Source: Lycorma delicatula
Lineage: Eukaryota; Arthropoda; Insecta; Hemiptera; Fulgoridae
NCBI RefSeq assembly: GCF_047948215.1
Contig: NC_134455.1
Location: forward strand, 344,124,997-344,188,996
DNA length: 64,000 nucleotides
Direction: 5' to 3'
Program-made: the position numbers and the translations under genes
In this document: piece by piece, positions 1-10,221 of the stretch
How the letters are laid out: the number at the start of each line of letters is the position of its first letter
How positions within the stretch are numbered: position 1 is the first letter of the stretch
The notes under the pieces: model-generated
Told to the model about the DNA's origin: nothing
The model's database searches: none
Seen by the model: the letters and a program-made list of their open reading frames with translations, nothing else

Positions 1-469
1 CACTTTACCAAGATTCTGTTACAAAATGTTCTTTTCTTATATCCATGTTAAGAAATCGCTTCAAATTTTATCAGCCCACATTATTTTCAACATTCTCTTG
101 GAATACCACATTTCTAAGGTTTTTATTTTTTCTTCCTCTTTTTCTTGTTGTTAATTTTTAATTTATGATGTTTTACATCCCAATAACTTTTATATCTTGT
201 TTTATATCTTCAATAACTTCTTTGTAATTCTTACACCCATATTTAATTTTAGCAGACTGTTTTTACATGAAATTTCTCCTTTTCGTGATTATATTACATA
301 AGATTTTCTTATCAACTTCTAAACAAACAGCCTAGCTTTAAACATTTCCATGCATTATTATTCTATGGATTTTTCTTGTCCATTTCTGTTTCCATTGTAA
401 AATACATAAGCTTTTCTTTTTTTTTATAGGCACCATTTGGTCTAATACTCTATAGTAATGTGGGACTCT
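1..469. other. AT-rich spacer
   Basis: T-rich on the plus strand with no open frame longer than short chance stretches. I see no gene, RNA or repeat structure that I can name. Confidence 0.6.
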
Positions 470-1090
470 CCCTTGTAGGCCTGACCACTAAAACCTCTCC
501 TCTACAACATGGGATGCTGGGCCCACCTTATGGTATTATCGCAGCACCCGTGTGATTTGTCTCTATCTGCACCTCCATTGCTGGCCACATGCCTCAAACT
601 TGTTGGAATCCTGAGTTTTTCTTTTTAAATTTCAACCTCTTGGGATCAAGAACATGCCTTAAGGGAGACTCAAAGGTAGTAATTAAACCCTGAACATCTT
701 CCGCCAACTTGGTGCAGATGATCTTAACCAGCATCATGGACACCGCGTGCCATGATCGTTAAGTCTGAAGCATAGTCCCAATGATGTTTTCTGGGGAAAG
801 CATGCCAAATTCTCCCCTGCATGCTTATCTATGCTGCAGGAACTGATCGCACATGAACACTGTGTGTTCTACGGTGTCTTTCTCCCTGCAGTAATCGCAA
901 TCCACAGAAGGACTCAGTGTCTGTACACACAAGTTTCAAGGCACAAGTGTGCCTTGAAACATCAGTGACCGGAAAGGAACTGATTCAACTGAATTCAAGT
1001 TGACAGTTCCCCATGTTTTTATCGATGTCTCCACACCTGCCTTACCCTCTCCCCTGTACATCTCAACCCTCTTCCAAACAAGGAAATCTA
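470..1090 (-). pseudogene. R1-type non-LTR retrotransposon, C-terminal domain relic
   Basis: Read on the minus strand from about 910 downward, a frame with two stops encodes a zinc finger of the form C-x2-C-x7-H-x4-C (CDYCREKDTVEHTVFMC), followed by LSPENIIGTMLQT and a helical tail. This is the layout of the C-terminal domain that follows the reverse transcriptase in R1-clade non-LTR elements, where the finger helps bind template RNA or target DNA. Only this domain and probably part of the 3' UTR (470-650) remain, and no reverse transcriptase core is visible. The piece is richer in GC than the flanks, as expected for an inserted element. The family call rests on the finger spacing and following text and is tentative at clade level. 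Confidence 0.55.
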
Positions 1091-1577
1091 GGAGCACAAG
1101 TCCACCCACTACGTTGGAGAAAAATACATAATCTAGCCTACAAAATCAATGTGTAAGTCTGGGATATAGCATTCTTCAAAAATTGATTTTCTTTTAATTT
1201 TTAAATATTTCAAATTTCAGAAGTAAATACCAGTCTCAAAATTTAGATATGACTTTTTTTTTTATAAAAAACATTTTTAAACATTCATAAATGTGTACCA
1301 CATGGAGGAAAGAAATAGATGATCTTTGTAAGTCTTTATCTATGAAGTCTAAGAACAGTAAAGAAAATATTCGCTGAGAAACGAGTCATATATTTAGTTA
1401 GGAATTAGGTTCTCGATTATTCATTTACTTTTTCACTAAACCATTTTCTAACTACAGTTTTTAACTAGTATAATAGTAATTACATAAGACAGTTGTGGCC
1501 CAATTACTACATCCTAGCTTTTATTTATTAAAAAAATTATATTTACGACTTTGACCCTTGAGTGTCCATCCTATTGC
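1091..1577. other. AT-rich spacer
   Basis: No coding or structural feature seen. It leads into the left arm of a long inverted repeat. Confidence 0.55.
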
Positions 1578-2313
1578 AATTTTAATCTATTTAGTATTGA
1601 AAGATGTTAGTATTTTATTATATTTCCTGAGCAGTAAAAAGTAAAAGTGGTTTGGAGTAAATAATTTAAGTATTGGTGGATTATCTGAGAACATAACTAA
1701 ATATGTACTTGTCAGTGCATTTAATTTGTATATAAGGTATAATCATTGAAAAAAGTGAAAATCTGTGTTTGAAAATCAGATTAGAATTTGCAAAACATAT
1801 TAGAAATAAATTAAAAAATTATATTATCATTTGCATATTTCCGATCGTAAAATAGTATTTATATTCTTTCAACTTAAAAGGCCATGAGACTGTAAAGCAA
1901 GGTCACCCTCAGTATCTAGAGATTTCGGCTAAATAAGGTCATATTTTTCTTGGGCACATATGTCAAATATTCAATTTTTATCTTAATAAAATTAAGACTA
2001 AGTGTTTTAACATGAAAGAGAAAAAATATAAATACTATATTACGATTGGAAATATGCAAATGATAATGTAATTTTTTAATTTATTTCTAAAATGTTATGG
2101 AAATTCTAATCTAACTTTCAAACAGAGATTTTCACTTTTTCCAATGATTATACCTTATATACAAATTTAATGCACTGACAAGCACATATTTAGTTATATT
2201 CTCAGATAATCTTACCAATACTTAAATTATTTACTCCAAACCACTTTTACTTTTTACTGGTTAGGAAATATAATAAAAAAATAATATCTTTCAACACTAA
2301 ATAGATTAAAATT
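1578..2313. repeat. Long inverted repeat, two ~295-bp arms
   Basis: The left arm (about 1578-1870) is matched in reverse complement by the right arm (about 2018-2313), with scattered substitutions and small indels. Examples are the block beginning TTTTAATCTATTTAGTATTG at 1580 against its complement ending at 2312, and the inner block ATTTGCATATTTCC near 1830 against GGAAATATGCAAAT near 2050. The 147-bp loop (1871-2017) holds the phrase GAGACTGTAAAGCAAGGTCA, which recurs at about 26420 inside another dispersed repeat. A transcript would fold into a long hairpin. It may be a foldback or MITE-like element, or two copies of one repeat in opposite orientation. Confidence 0.8.
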
Positions 2314-2545
2314 TCAAAAATTAAAATTAAAATTAAGATTTTAATTAAGATTAAATTAAAATTGATTTTAATCTTAATTAATTTTTCATTTTTCTTGGGT
2401 AAAAATGTCAATATTTGCAACAAAAAGATTTGCAAAATCGCAATCCCACCCCAAAAAATGCTGTTGTATTCGACTGTTATGTTATGACGCCACATGTGAA
2501 CGGTAGAATTAAATAAATGAATAATATTTAAAATGCAAAAAGTAA
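2314..2545. repeat. Dispersed repeat segment, shared with 26.5-26.64 kb
   Basis: It begins with simple AATT-rich sequence. From about 2390 it contains CCCCAAAAAATGCTGTTG and a TTATGACG...GTGAACGGTAGAATTAAAT block. Near-identical phrases occur at about 26550-26630 (CCCAAAAAATGCTCTTA, GTGACGTCGTCACAGGTGAGCGGTATAATTAAAT). In both places a tRNA-like SINE body follows immediately, so this is the head of the same composite repeat. Confidence 0.65.
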
Positions 2546-2859
2546 CTCAGTCTGGTTGAATCTCGAGCTCGATCGCCAGGTTGACTTGGTCCCTGGTGCG
2601 TTAGTCCTCGCGGCTAAACCGCCAGTCTGTCGACCGTACAAGCGAAATTTGTTCTGTGTAAGTTGTGAAATTACATTAATTTAGTTTGCGCTGACCGTCG
2701 CCCTCAGTCTGGTTGAATCTCGAGCTCGATCGCCAGGTTGACTTGGTCCCTGGTGCGTTAGTCCTCGCGGCTAAACCGCCAGTCTGTCGACCGTACAAGC
2801 GAAATTTGTTCTGTGTAAGTTGTGAAATTACATTAATTTAGTTTGCGCTGACCGTCGCC
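2546..2859 (-). repeat. tRNA-derived SINE in perfect 157-bp tandem duplication
   Basis: Positions 2546-2702 are repeated without a difference at 2703-2859. Each unit, read on the minus strand, carries a tRNA-like body: an A-box-like TGGCGGTTTAGCCGCGAGG and a B-box-like GAGCTCGAGATTC, the internal RNA polymerase III promoter elements of tRNA-derived SINEs. A diverged single copy lies at 26640-26760. The identity of the two units points to recent tandem duplication or gene conversion. Confidence 0.75.
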
Positions 2860-3325
2860 GCTAGTGCTGACACAACTGCGCGAATTAAATACGGTATGCG
2901 CGCGCGCTTTAGAATCATTGAATTAAACGAAAAAATATGATATTTAAATAAAAGAATAAATGTTTTAAATTAAGTTGTGGGTAAGCTGTCCTTCAGAAAC
3001 AACCCATAGTTGTAGGACTTGCTTTAGCCGCGTAAATTACCTTTTTATTTTTTATACAATAACAAAAATTAAAAGCTCTTATAATTTTTCTCCCTTGAGC
3101 AATGAGTTTGGTTTTATCAATTTATTTTATAAATATCAAATTAAAACATAAATTTAATAAACGATTGGATGGAAAATTTGTCACATAGAATTATATCACT
3201 TTTTTGAAGTTAATTTTCAACACATTGATTGTATTTTATAATCTTTAATTTTGGTTAGAAGGTAAAAAATGAGAAAAGTAGCTTTCTTAGTAAAATTTAT
3301 TAAAATTAATTATATTCATATAGTC
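2860..3325. other. AT-rich spacer
   Basis: A short (GC)n stretch sits near 2897-2908. Nothing else I can support. Confidence 0.5.
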
Positions 3326-3405
3326 AATCTCTGTGGCCCAGTTGTAGTATCTCGGCCTTACATCCGGTGGTCCCAGGTTCGAATCCCGGTCAGGCATGGT
3401 ATTTT
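3326..3405 (+). repeat. tRNA-derived SINE head, second family
   Basis: TGGCCCAGTTG at 3334-3344 fits a tRNA A box, and GGTTCGAATCC at 3376-3386 is a perfect B box, at tRNA-like spacing. The following CCGGTCAGGCATGG is typical of tRNA-related SINEs in insects. No clear poly(A) or unit end is visible, so the 3' boundary is unknown. Confidence 0.7.
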
Positions 3406-3925
3406 TAATTTGCTACAAAATTATATTTCCATATTTCTAAATACCGTGCATGCTTTAAAACCTTTCTGTCGTGAACTAATTCGTCAAGCAAAAAACTAAT
3501 TTTACGTATTTGCAAGCATAATAAATTATTATTACTACAATTGTTTAACTTAGCTACAACTTAAAACCATCATGAATAATTTATTTTTAAAAAAACTTAA
3601 TTTATGATTTTTTTTTATTATTATAGAAAGTTACTCATGCTGTGTGCTTAACTTGTATTAAAATTGCTGTAATATATTTTTCAATAAAGATAAATTAACG
3701 CAAGACGTCTCATTTTACAGGGAATTTAACAATTTTTAAGGGTATTTGTAATAGTTTACATATAAGTCGCTGATTGAACTCTATATAACAAATTAAAAAA
3801 GGAAAGTTTTTTAGGTTAAATAAGTTGTGAATTCACAACTACTGCTCGATTTTCTACCAAAACATTGCAAAAGGTTCGTGCATATTTGTTAATAGCATAC
3901 ATTTTTTTTCTGTATTTTCCCCTCC
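3406..3925. other. AT-rich spacer
   Basis: No gene or repeat recognised. Confidence 0.5.
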
Positions 3926-5135
3926 CCCCCCCGAGCCAGGTCCACAGCCAACCATAAACTCAGCTCCGGGGGGTGCCATCGCCTCAAGCTACCTTAATGG
4001 GACCCCCACCGGGATTCCGGTCTTTACGCTCTGCCTCTAATGAGGAACCTCCAAAGTGATCTCCCGACTAAGGTCTTACATTCTCTCCTCGAAGGTGCTG
4101 CGAAGGAGTTCCCGGCCAATCATTGATGGTGGAGCCCCAGTGCTTCAAACTCCTCTTGGACGGGGTTCTGCCCCACAGACACCCAACAGCGCTAAGCAGA
4201 CGGCGCATATTATGGCGCAGGTGAAGTCGTACATCCCGGCCCCCCCGGGTGCATGCTCATGCAAACTGCAGGAAAGAAATCGAGCATCCCGCCGGCTGTC
4301 CTTCTGCAGGTGACCGGCCTCACCGCAGGTAAAGCAATGCCCACTACGGTCTGGCCCAGTTCAAGAATTGGCTATGGCCCTGCTTCCAGCAGAGGAAAGA
4401 AAGGTCGTCAACCGAGCGCCTCATGACTCTGCAACCACCCAACCAATACGGACACGTCCGTCGGCCAATAATTTGTCTGTCAGGATAGGCGTCACGGTCA
4501 CAGCGACCACCTGCGTTTCACCATAAGCCAGTCGCATGGACAGAACGTCTATCGACATTGACTCCCCCGTAAAATTTCGAAGTTCCGTCACGAACTCATC
4601 CTGAGTAGTTAGAACATCCATGTCCTTGACAAGGACGTGAACTCTCCTGCCACCCCTCCCTGTCAGGACCGTAGTGGTGGCCTCGACCTTTGCGGAAATA
4701 TCCTTACTGAATTCGTTCAGCCGCACCCACATATGAAGGTCCTCTCCCGTATGAAGGTCTTTGATTTTTATCGGCCCGCACCCACATATGAAGGTCCTCT
4801 CCCTGCCCCTTACGTGCGGAGAGGACGACAACTTCACCTGGCGACACAGGTCCTTTCACTGAGCGGTGGAGATCGGCGTAGGTTTTCCCCTCTACTTTAA
4901 CCACCACTGTCGTCGTCGGCGGGCCTACCGGTCGTTCCCTGACGATATCATTTCGCGTTGACCCCAACAGATGGACAAGATAATTCTCCCTAACCCGTCG
5001 ACCGAAGTACTCGACTGAACGACGTTTAGGTTGGTCGACTATCCCGAAGGTCCTGAGAAGCACACCGCCCTACTGTGACCATCCTTCATAACTCGGGGAT
5101 CCGACCGAGAGATAATGGAGGCCACTTCCTGGTCC
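3926..5135 (-). pseudogene. R1-clade-like Gag (ORF1) relic, gag-only element copy A
   Basis: The minus strand encodes, from about 5063 to 4421 with frameshifts, a Gag-like protein: GRRVRENYLVHLLGSTRND, VVVKVEGKTYADLHRSVKG, GGRRVHVLVKDMDVLTTQDE, then DVLSMRLAYGETQVVAVTV and LLADGRVRIGW, the usual lead-in to the nucleocapsid zinc knuckles of R1/TRAS-type ORF1. Downstream (about 4380-4260) a knuckle CFTCGEAGHLQKDS survives in another frame. No endonuclease or reverse transcriptase follows: the homology to the second copy (32575-33260) ends at the same place, near 3926, and A/G-rich sequence comes next. That suggests an element with gag but no pol. A 3'-deleted fragment is the alternative. Confidence 0.65.
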
Positions 5136-6094
5136 CCGGCCGCCGTTAAATTAAAGAAGTATGCAAAGTTAAAAATTAAAGTAACATTAAAACTATTTAC
5201 AACAATTTCTGTTTCATAGCAACCGTTCAAAAATTATGATTAAAAAATAAACATTCATATTCATTATACAATTTTGAAGGTAGAAGACATGAGGACATAA
5301 TTCGGAGAACTACTGAAAATAAACACAAATAGTTAACAGTAGATAAAGGTATATAATTATTTTATATTTTGGATACTGGACGTAAAATAAGGTAAATTTG
5401 AAAATATAGTTGTCTTTATGAAATTACAAAAAAATTCTATCTTTGACATGACTGTCTTTATATTTTTATTTAAATTTATTAAATATAATATTTAAATATA
5501 TATATTAAAATTTTCTTAGAATTCCTTTTATTTTAGTTTATAAAGTTTTCTTAAAACTTTAAGAAAATGGTTTAATTGTATTCCTGATAAACCAGCATTT
5601 TGATTTTTCTTTCCTTTTTTGTAAACTATTTTGTGGTCAAATTCTTCTAATTTTAATCGTCACCTTAAAAGTTTGGAGTTTGATTCCTTAATAGAAAATA
5701 GCTTTTATGATTGATGAATATTTAAAATTTTCTTTCCTAAAGAAATGGAAGAAAATATTTCGTCACCCAAACTACGGTAATTCCTTTTCTATTGTGGAAT
5801 TATTTATTTCAGTATCACTGAGGGTCCGACTTGCAGATGCGACGGGTAGATCTGTGCCGTCTTTATGGCTTAATTAACAGTTCCGATACAAAAATAGCTG
5901 GCATCTGTAGTGAGGTTAATAAAATACATTGGAATATCGACTCATTTGACAAAATATTTTTACACATTTCAAAACATTTTATATAATTTGGGTTTTCAAT
6001 ATATATTTCGCGTTCTTTTTTAAACATATAGGAAGTTATTTTGTTATATTAGCAGAATTTTTTATAAATTTTCTATAATATCCTAATAAACCTA
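5136..6094. other. AT-rich spacer
   Basis: No open frame, splice-bounded exon or repeat structure that I can support. Confidence 0.5.
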
Positions 6095-6770
6095 AAAATC
6101 CTTGTTATCGGATAACGTTTAATTACATTGACCTTATCTGGATTTGATTTAGCACCATCTGCTATCACAAGATATTCTAAATAGGCACCTCTTTTCGTAA
6201 AAATTCTGTTTTATCTAATTGAATTTTGGAATTAGCCTATCTAAATCTAACAAAAACCTCTTTTGTTCCTTTGAACTAGTTGAATAAATAATATCAACAT
6301 AAACAAGGCAAATTTCATTTTTAATTTCGCGTGGTACATTATTAATAATTTGTTGGAAGGTCGGTGAGCTATTTTTTAATTCAAATGGCACCCTTAAAAA
6401 TTCAAAGAGTCCTGTTTTTGTGGAGAACGCTGTTTTCTATGCTACTGAGATCCACCTCTACCTGATGAAACCCTGAGGCGAGATCCAACGTACTAAAATA
6501 TTGAGTTTTTCTTACCTAGCTCGTCTAAAATGTTTGTTACATTCGGAAGCGGAAATTTATCATCTATTGTTTATGAATTTAATTCTATAAAATCAATCGC
6601 TAATCTAAATGTTTGTTTTCATAAGACGTCAGGTTTTTTCAGTACTATCCAAACTGGAGAGTTCCTGGGTGAATATCAGGATCGAATAATTTTTTGATAT
6701 ACCTTGAATTTGGTTATCGACTTCATTTCTATATTTTTCGGGATAGCGAAAAATTGTTGGAGGTTCTACT
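6095..6770 (-). pseudogene. Ty3/gypsy-type LTR retroelement reverse transcriptase relic
   Basis: On the minus strand, in pieces interrupted by stops and shifts, the core reverse transcriptase text is readable: KFPLPNVTNILDELG, YFSTLDLASGFHQVEVD (the motif with the first catalytic Asp), TGLFEFLRVPFELKNSSPTF, then the active-site region LVYVD followed by Ile-Ile, so the YVDD box has lost its second Asp. LTRs, protease and integrase were not found nearby. An old, dead fragment. Confidence 0.75.
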
Positions 6771-8384
6771 GAATTTCTTGTAATACTCATGGTATTACTT
6801 GAGTCCTTTTAAACTGAGGTCTCTGGTTCGGGTTGTATTTTGAAAGAGTAGTCGCCCGTTGAAATTTGGTTGTATTTTTTTAAACTACGATCTTACAAAG
6901 GAATTGGGATTTCTGTAAGGTAATTTCTGGGTATTGAATTTTTTGAAAGGTAAGTTGATTTGAATTAAAATGTTGCGGGATTCGGTATCGGTTAAATCTA
7001 ACCCGTTTGTAACTATTTCAACTAATTCTAAAACAGGCGATTTTATTTTGGACAAATTGTTGAAAACAAATGTTCATTCTGAAAATCTGGGTTACTGTTT
7101 ACATAAAATCTTGTTACAGATTTGTAGAAAAATAGTAATAAATCGATTTAATAAAGTCGGATCGCCTTAGAATTCAAGGATCATGTCAAAATATTGGCTT
7201 TCTCAACACTGTTCTCGTCATTTTATCCAAATAAGATTTGTTTTACACAAAAATTACACAAATTAAAAGGGACTAATAATAGAATTTAAATTTGATATTA
7301 ATACTTTTCTACTTAACATAAAATTATTTTGTGATCGTGCACTATTTTTTACTACTTTAATTTTTACTGATTCACACCGATTTAATTTTTTTCTACAACT
7401 TTTAATAAATTTACTTTATAAAAAATATAACACATACAATAAATAAAATTGTTTTGAATAATTTACACTTATTCATTACACTTCTTAGAATAATATGCTT
7501 TTATTCTCGTTGTGTTTGTCGTCTTCACGAACTATGGAAAGCGATAAAGAATTATGTCCATTAACTCCTTGAAGACTTCCTTCCGACTGCGTCAGTTAAG
7601 TTATTTCTTAGCGATGAATATTTAAAAAAAAAAAAAAAAACGTTTATTTTATTATACATATAAAATAATTATTTCACATACAGATATTCTTTCTGTTATA
7701 TTGGATATACCTTCCAAATACAAGACCGTAATGAACTATGTTAGGTGTACAAGCTAACAGAGTACGTTTTAAACAACTGAATAAAATAATGTACATAACA
7801 AAAACTTCAACATATTATTTCTTAGAATTGCTACTAATCCAGGAATACATACCAGTAATAATGCTTGCATTTGCTAAATAATATATCCTAATATACATGT
7901 GTGTGTGTTTTATGTGCTTAAAAATATACTTTATGTATATTATACTAATGTATATTGTATGCTTTGAAATTAATCTGAAAATTATTAAATGTTATAAATT
8001 ATGATTACTTAATATTAAACGTTAGCGGTTTAGTTGTTTCTCACAAAAATTTGACTACATTAAATTATTATTGAGAATCAAGTTATGCAGTATTTTTGTG
8101 TTTGTTGCACTATAAACTGTACCTAAATTTCTCCAATTGAAACTGAATTTAAAAAAGTGAAATTCTGTTTATAGTTCTTTGGTTTGAAAAAATACCGCGT
8201 CTCTCCACTCATGCAGAATACACCGATATGATTTTTGCGTACCACTTTTGCGATGATGATACTGCAGCTGCGGTGGAAGAATACTAACGTAGGAATCCTG
8301 AACAAATATTTTCAAACCGTAAAGTATTTTTGTAGAATTTTTAATAATCATCGTGAAAGTAACAGTTTCCAGTGCACATGTTTC
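6771..8384. other. AT-rich spacer
   Basis: The left part may hold further decayed gypsy sequence, but I cannot read it with confidence. A poly(A) run lies near 7622-7640. No gene seen. Confidence 0.45.
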
Positions 8385-9255
8385 ATCTGAACGTCAACCG
8401 ATATACCTTGATGGCAAGAAAAAACATTCTTCAGGTGCTAGAACCAGTTAACTAACAGCTTAATCCTACTACGAGCACGTGAAGAATTTGTACACGACTC
8501 AATATTCCACAAAATACCGTATGAAGGACATTACACTATTACGGATTGCATCCTTATGTTCAGAAAGTTCAACATCTCCTCTTGGTGACCGTACCAGATG
8601 ACTGCAGTTTTGTCATCGGGTTAACAATAATTACCAGTTAATTTCATTCATTCTATTTTTGGACGAAGCTACTTTTACTCGTAATGGCATAAACAACACA
8701 CGGAATACTTATCGCTGGTCTGAAGAAAACCCACATGCTGTAATCGAATTAAATTTCCAGAAAATATTTTCAGAGAACGTTTGGTGTGGCATGATCGAAA
8801 ACCAATTAATAGACGACCCTTTTATACTAAAACCAGTAGAGAAATTTTCCGGAATTTTTAAACAATTTCGTATAGTGCGTGAAAATTTCCCATTGGTGAA
8901 AGGAATTGAAATGTACTATCGACTTCATTGATCACTAACAAAACATTTCATGAATGAATGACAATTGTTAGATGAAAAATTTACTGGCAAGTGGATTGGA
9001 CGTAGAGGGCCGGTAAATTGGCCACCTAGATCACTGGACCTTACTCTCTTAGGTTATTGTCTATGGGGCTGATTAAATGTTAGGTATGGAGACAAAAATT
9101 AGGCACGCAATGAACTGACCGCTCGCATTCTCAATGCCGCTGCCCTCATCAAGGCGGTTGAGGGCGCCCTCATCAATTACTAGTTGGCGCTAGAGAATGT
9201 AAGGAAACGTGTTGAAAAGTACATCGATGTCAGTAGTTGAATCTTCGAGCATTTA
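8385..9255 (+). pseudogene. IS630/Tc1-mariner superfamily transposase relic
   Basis: The plus strand reads HPYVQKVQHL (about 8542), FLDEATFTRNGINNT (8656, with the first catalytic Asp), NVWCGMIENQLI (8780), then after frameshifts KWIGRRGPVNWPPRS (8990), a diverged SLDLTLLGYCLWG (9025) and RILNAAALIKAVEG (9125). The order and text fit the DDE transposases of the Tc1/mariner superfamily. The region of the second Asp is scrambled and the third acidic position in the SPDLTPLD-type motif is Gly, so it is inactive. The longest uninterrupted part is 8659-8931. Terminal repeats not identified. Confidence 0.8.
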
Positions 9256-9465
9256 TTGTTAATTAATGCAATATAAACCACAATGTGTATTTTTTTAAAA
9301 GAACAGTAGATTCAAAGTATTTTAATTTTTCGAAGGTCTAAATTTTTTGTACAAAAAACGGGAATTTTTAATTTTTAGATTAATTTTTCTACTAACATTT
9401 GCTAACATTTTTATGCTAAGTTTTGTTTTTAATAATAAAAGTTGACTTTTTTTTGTTTTTCACAG

Positions 9466-9700
9466 GTTTCATTACAACAGTTTTCTCAGAATTGAATTCT
9501 CTACAAGTTTTGGTGACAAAATTTACTCATTTAACAAAGCTGCAATTGAACCTAAAAAAAGTGTTTTGTCACCGAATGTTCGTTTTACGTTGGATGTGAA
9601 AACTACGCGAAATACAGTTCTTGGACCTGCTGTTATATTCGATTTTTTTTCAGATAAAAAACATAAAAACTATCAAGTTTATTCTTATACAACGCCGTAA
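9466..9700 (+). CDS. Candidate terminal exon of an unrecognised host gene
   Basis: A pyrimidine-rich tract and CACAG end at 9465. From 9466 one frame runs open for 77 codons to TAA at 9698-9700, entered with one base completing a split codon. The text looks protein-like: FHYNSFLRIEFSTSFGDKIY, IEPKKSVLSPNVRFTLDVK, NTVLGPAVIFDFFSDKKHK and a QVYSYTTP end. It has no internal Met, so a Met-based ORF search would miss it. In DNA this AT-rich, 78 codons without a stop directly after a good 3' splice site is unlikely by chance. I do not recognise the family, and upstream exons (ending with two bases of a codon) were not found. The relic mariner just upstream is unrelated. Confidence 0.5.
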
Positions 9701-10221
9701 AATTCATTCAGTTTGACTTCATTGGTCATGTTATATTTGTAAAACCATATTATTTATTATATATTATTTCTCATTTGTTAATATATATTTTCAATATATA
9801 TATATATATATATGAATATATAATATTAATAATAAATGAAATGGTAAAATATTACACCTAAACCTTGACATATAACAACTGGTTGTTAGCGTTTGAATTC
9901 TTAAAACTTGATATCTCGTGATATATTCACAATATATTTTTAAAAACAATAATAATTTCATTTACAGGGATATTTATTTTTTTATATTATAAAATCATTT
10001 TGTTAAACCTAATTTTCGTAACTTTTTTTCAAACGATAATTATATACATATGTGTAATAAAATCTTAACTAAGATGCAGTATGAAAATTAAAAATACCAT
10101 CGAATCTTTTATATCCTAAACGTAAGATAAAATTGAAATAAAATATATGATAAACTTTTTGTAGCTATGATAACGGAATATTAAGTCTTCATGTATTTTT
10201 TTGGTTTCTTTTCAGGGAGTT
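9701..10221. other. AT-rich spacer with short (TA)n
   Basis: An AT dinucleotide run at about 9796-9813. Likely 3' flank of the preceding exon. No other feature. Confidence 0.5.

Noticed and set aside
3269..3499. 76-codon plus frame over the SINE
   Set aside because: Spans a tRNA-like SINE head with an intact B box; the frame is incidental.
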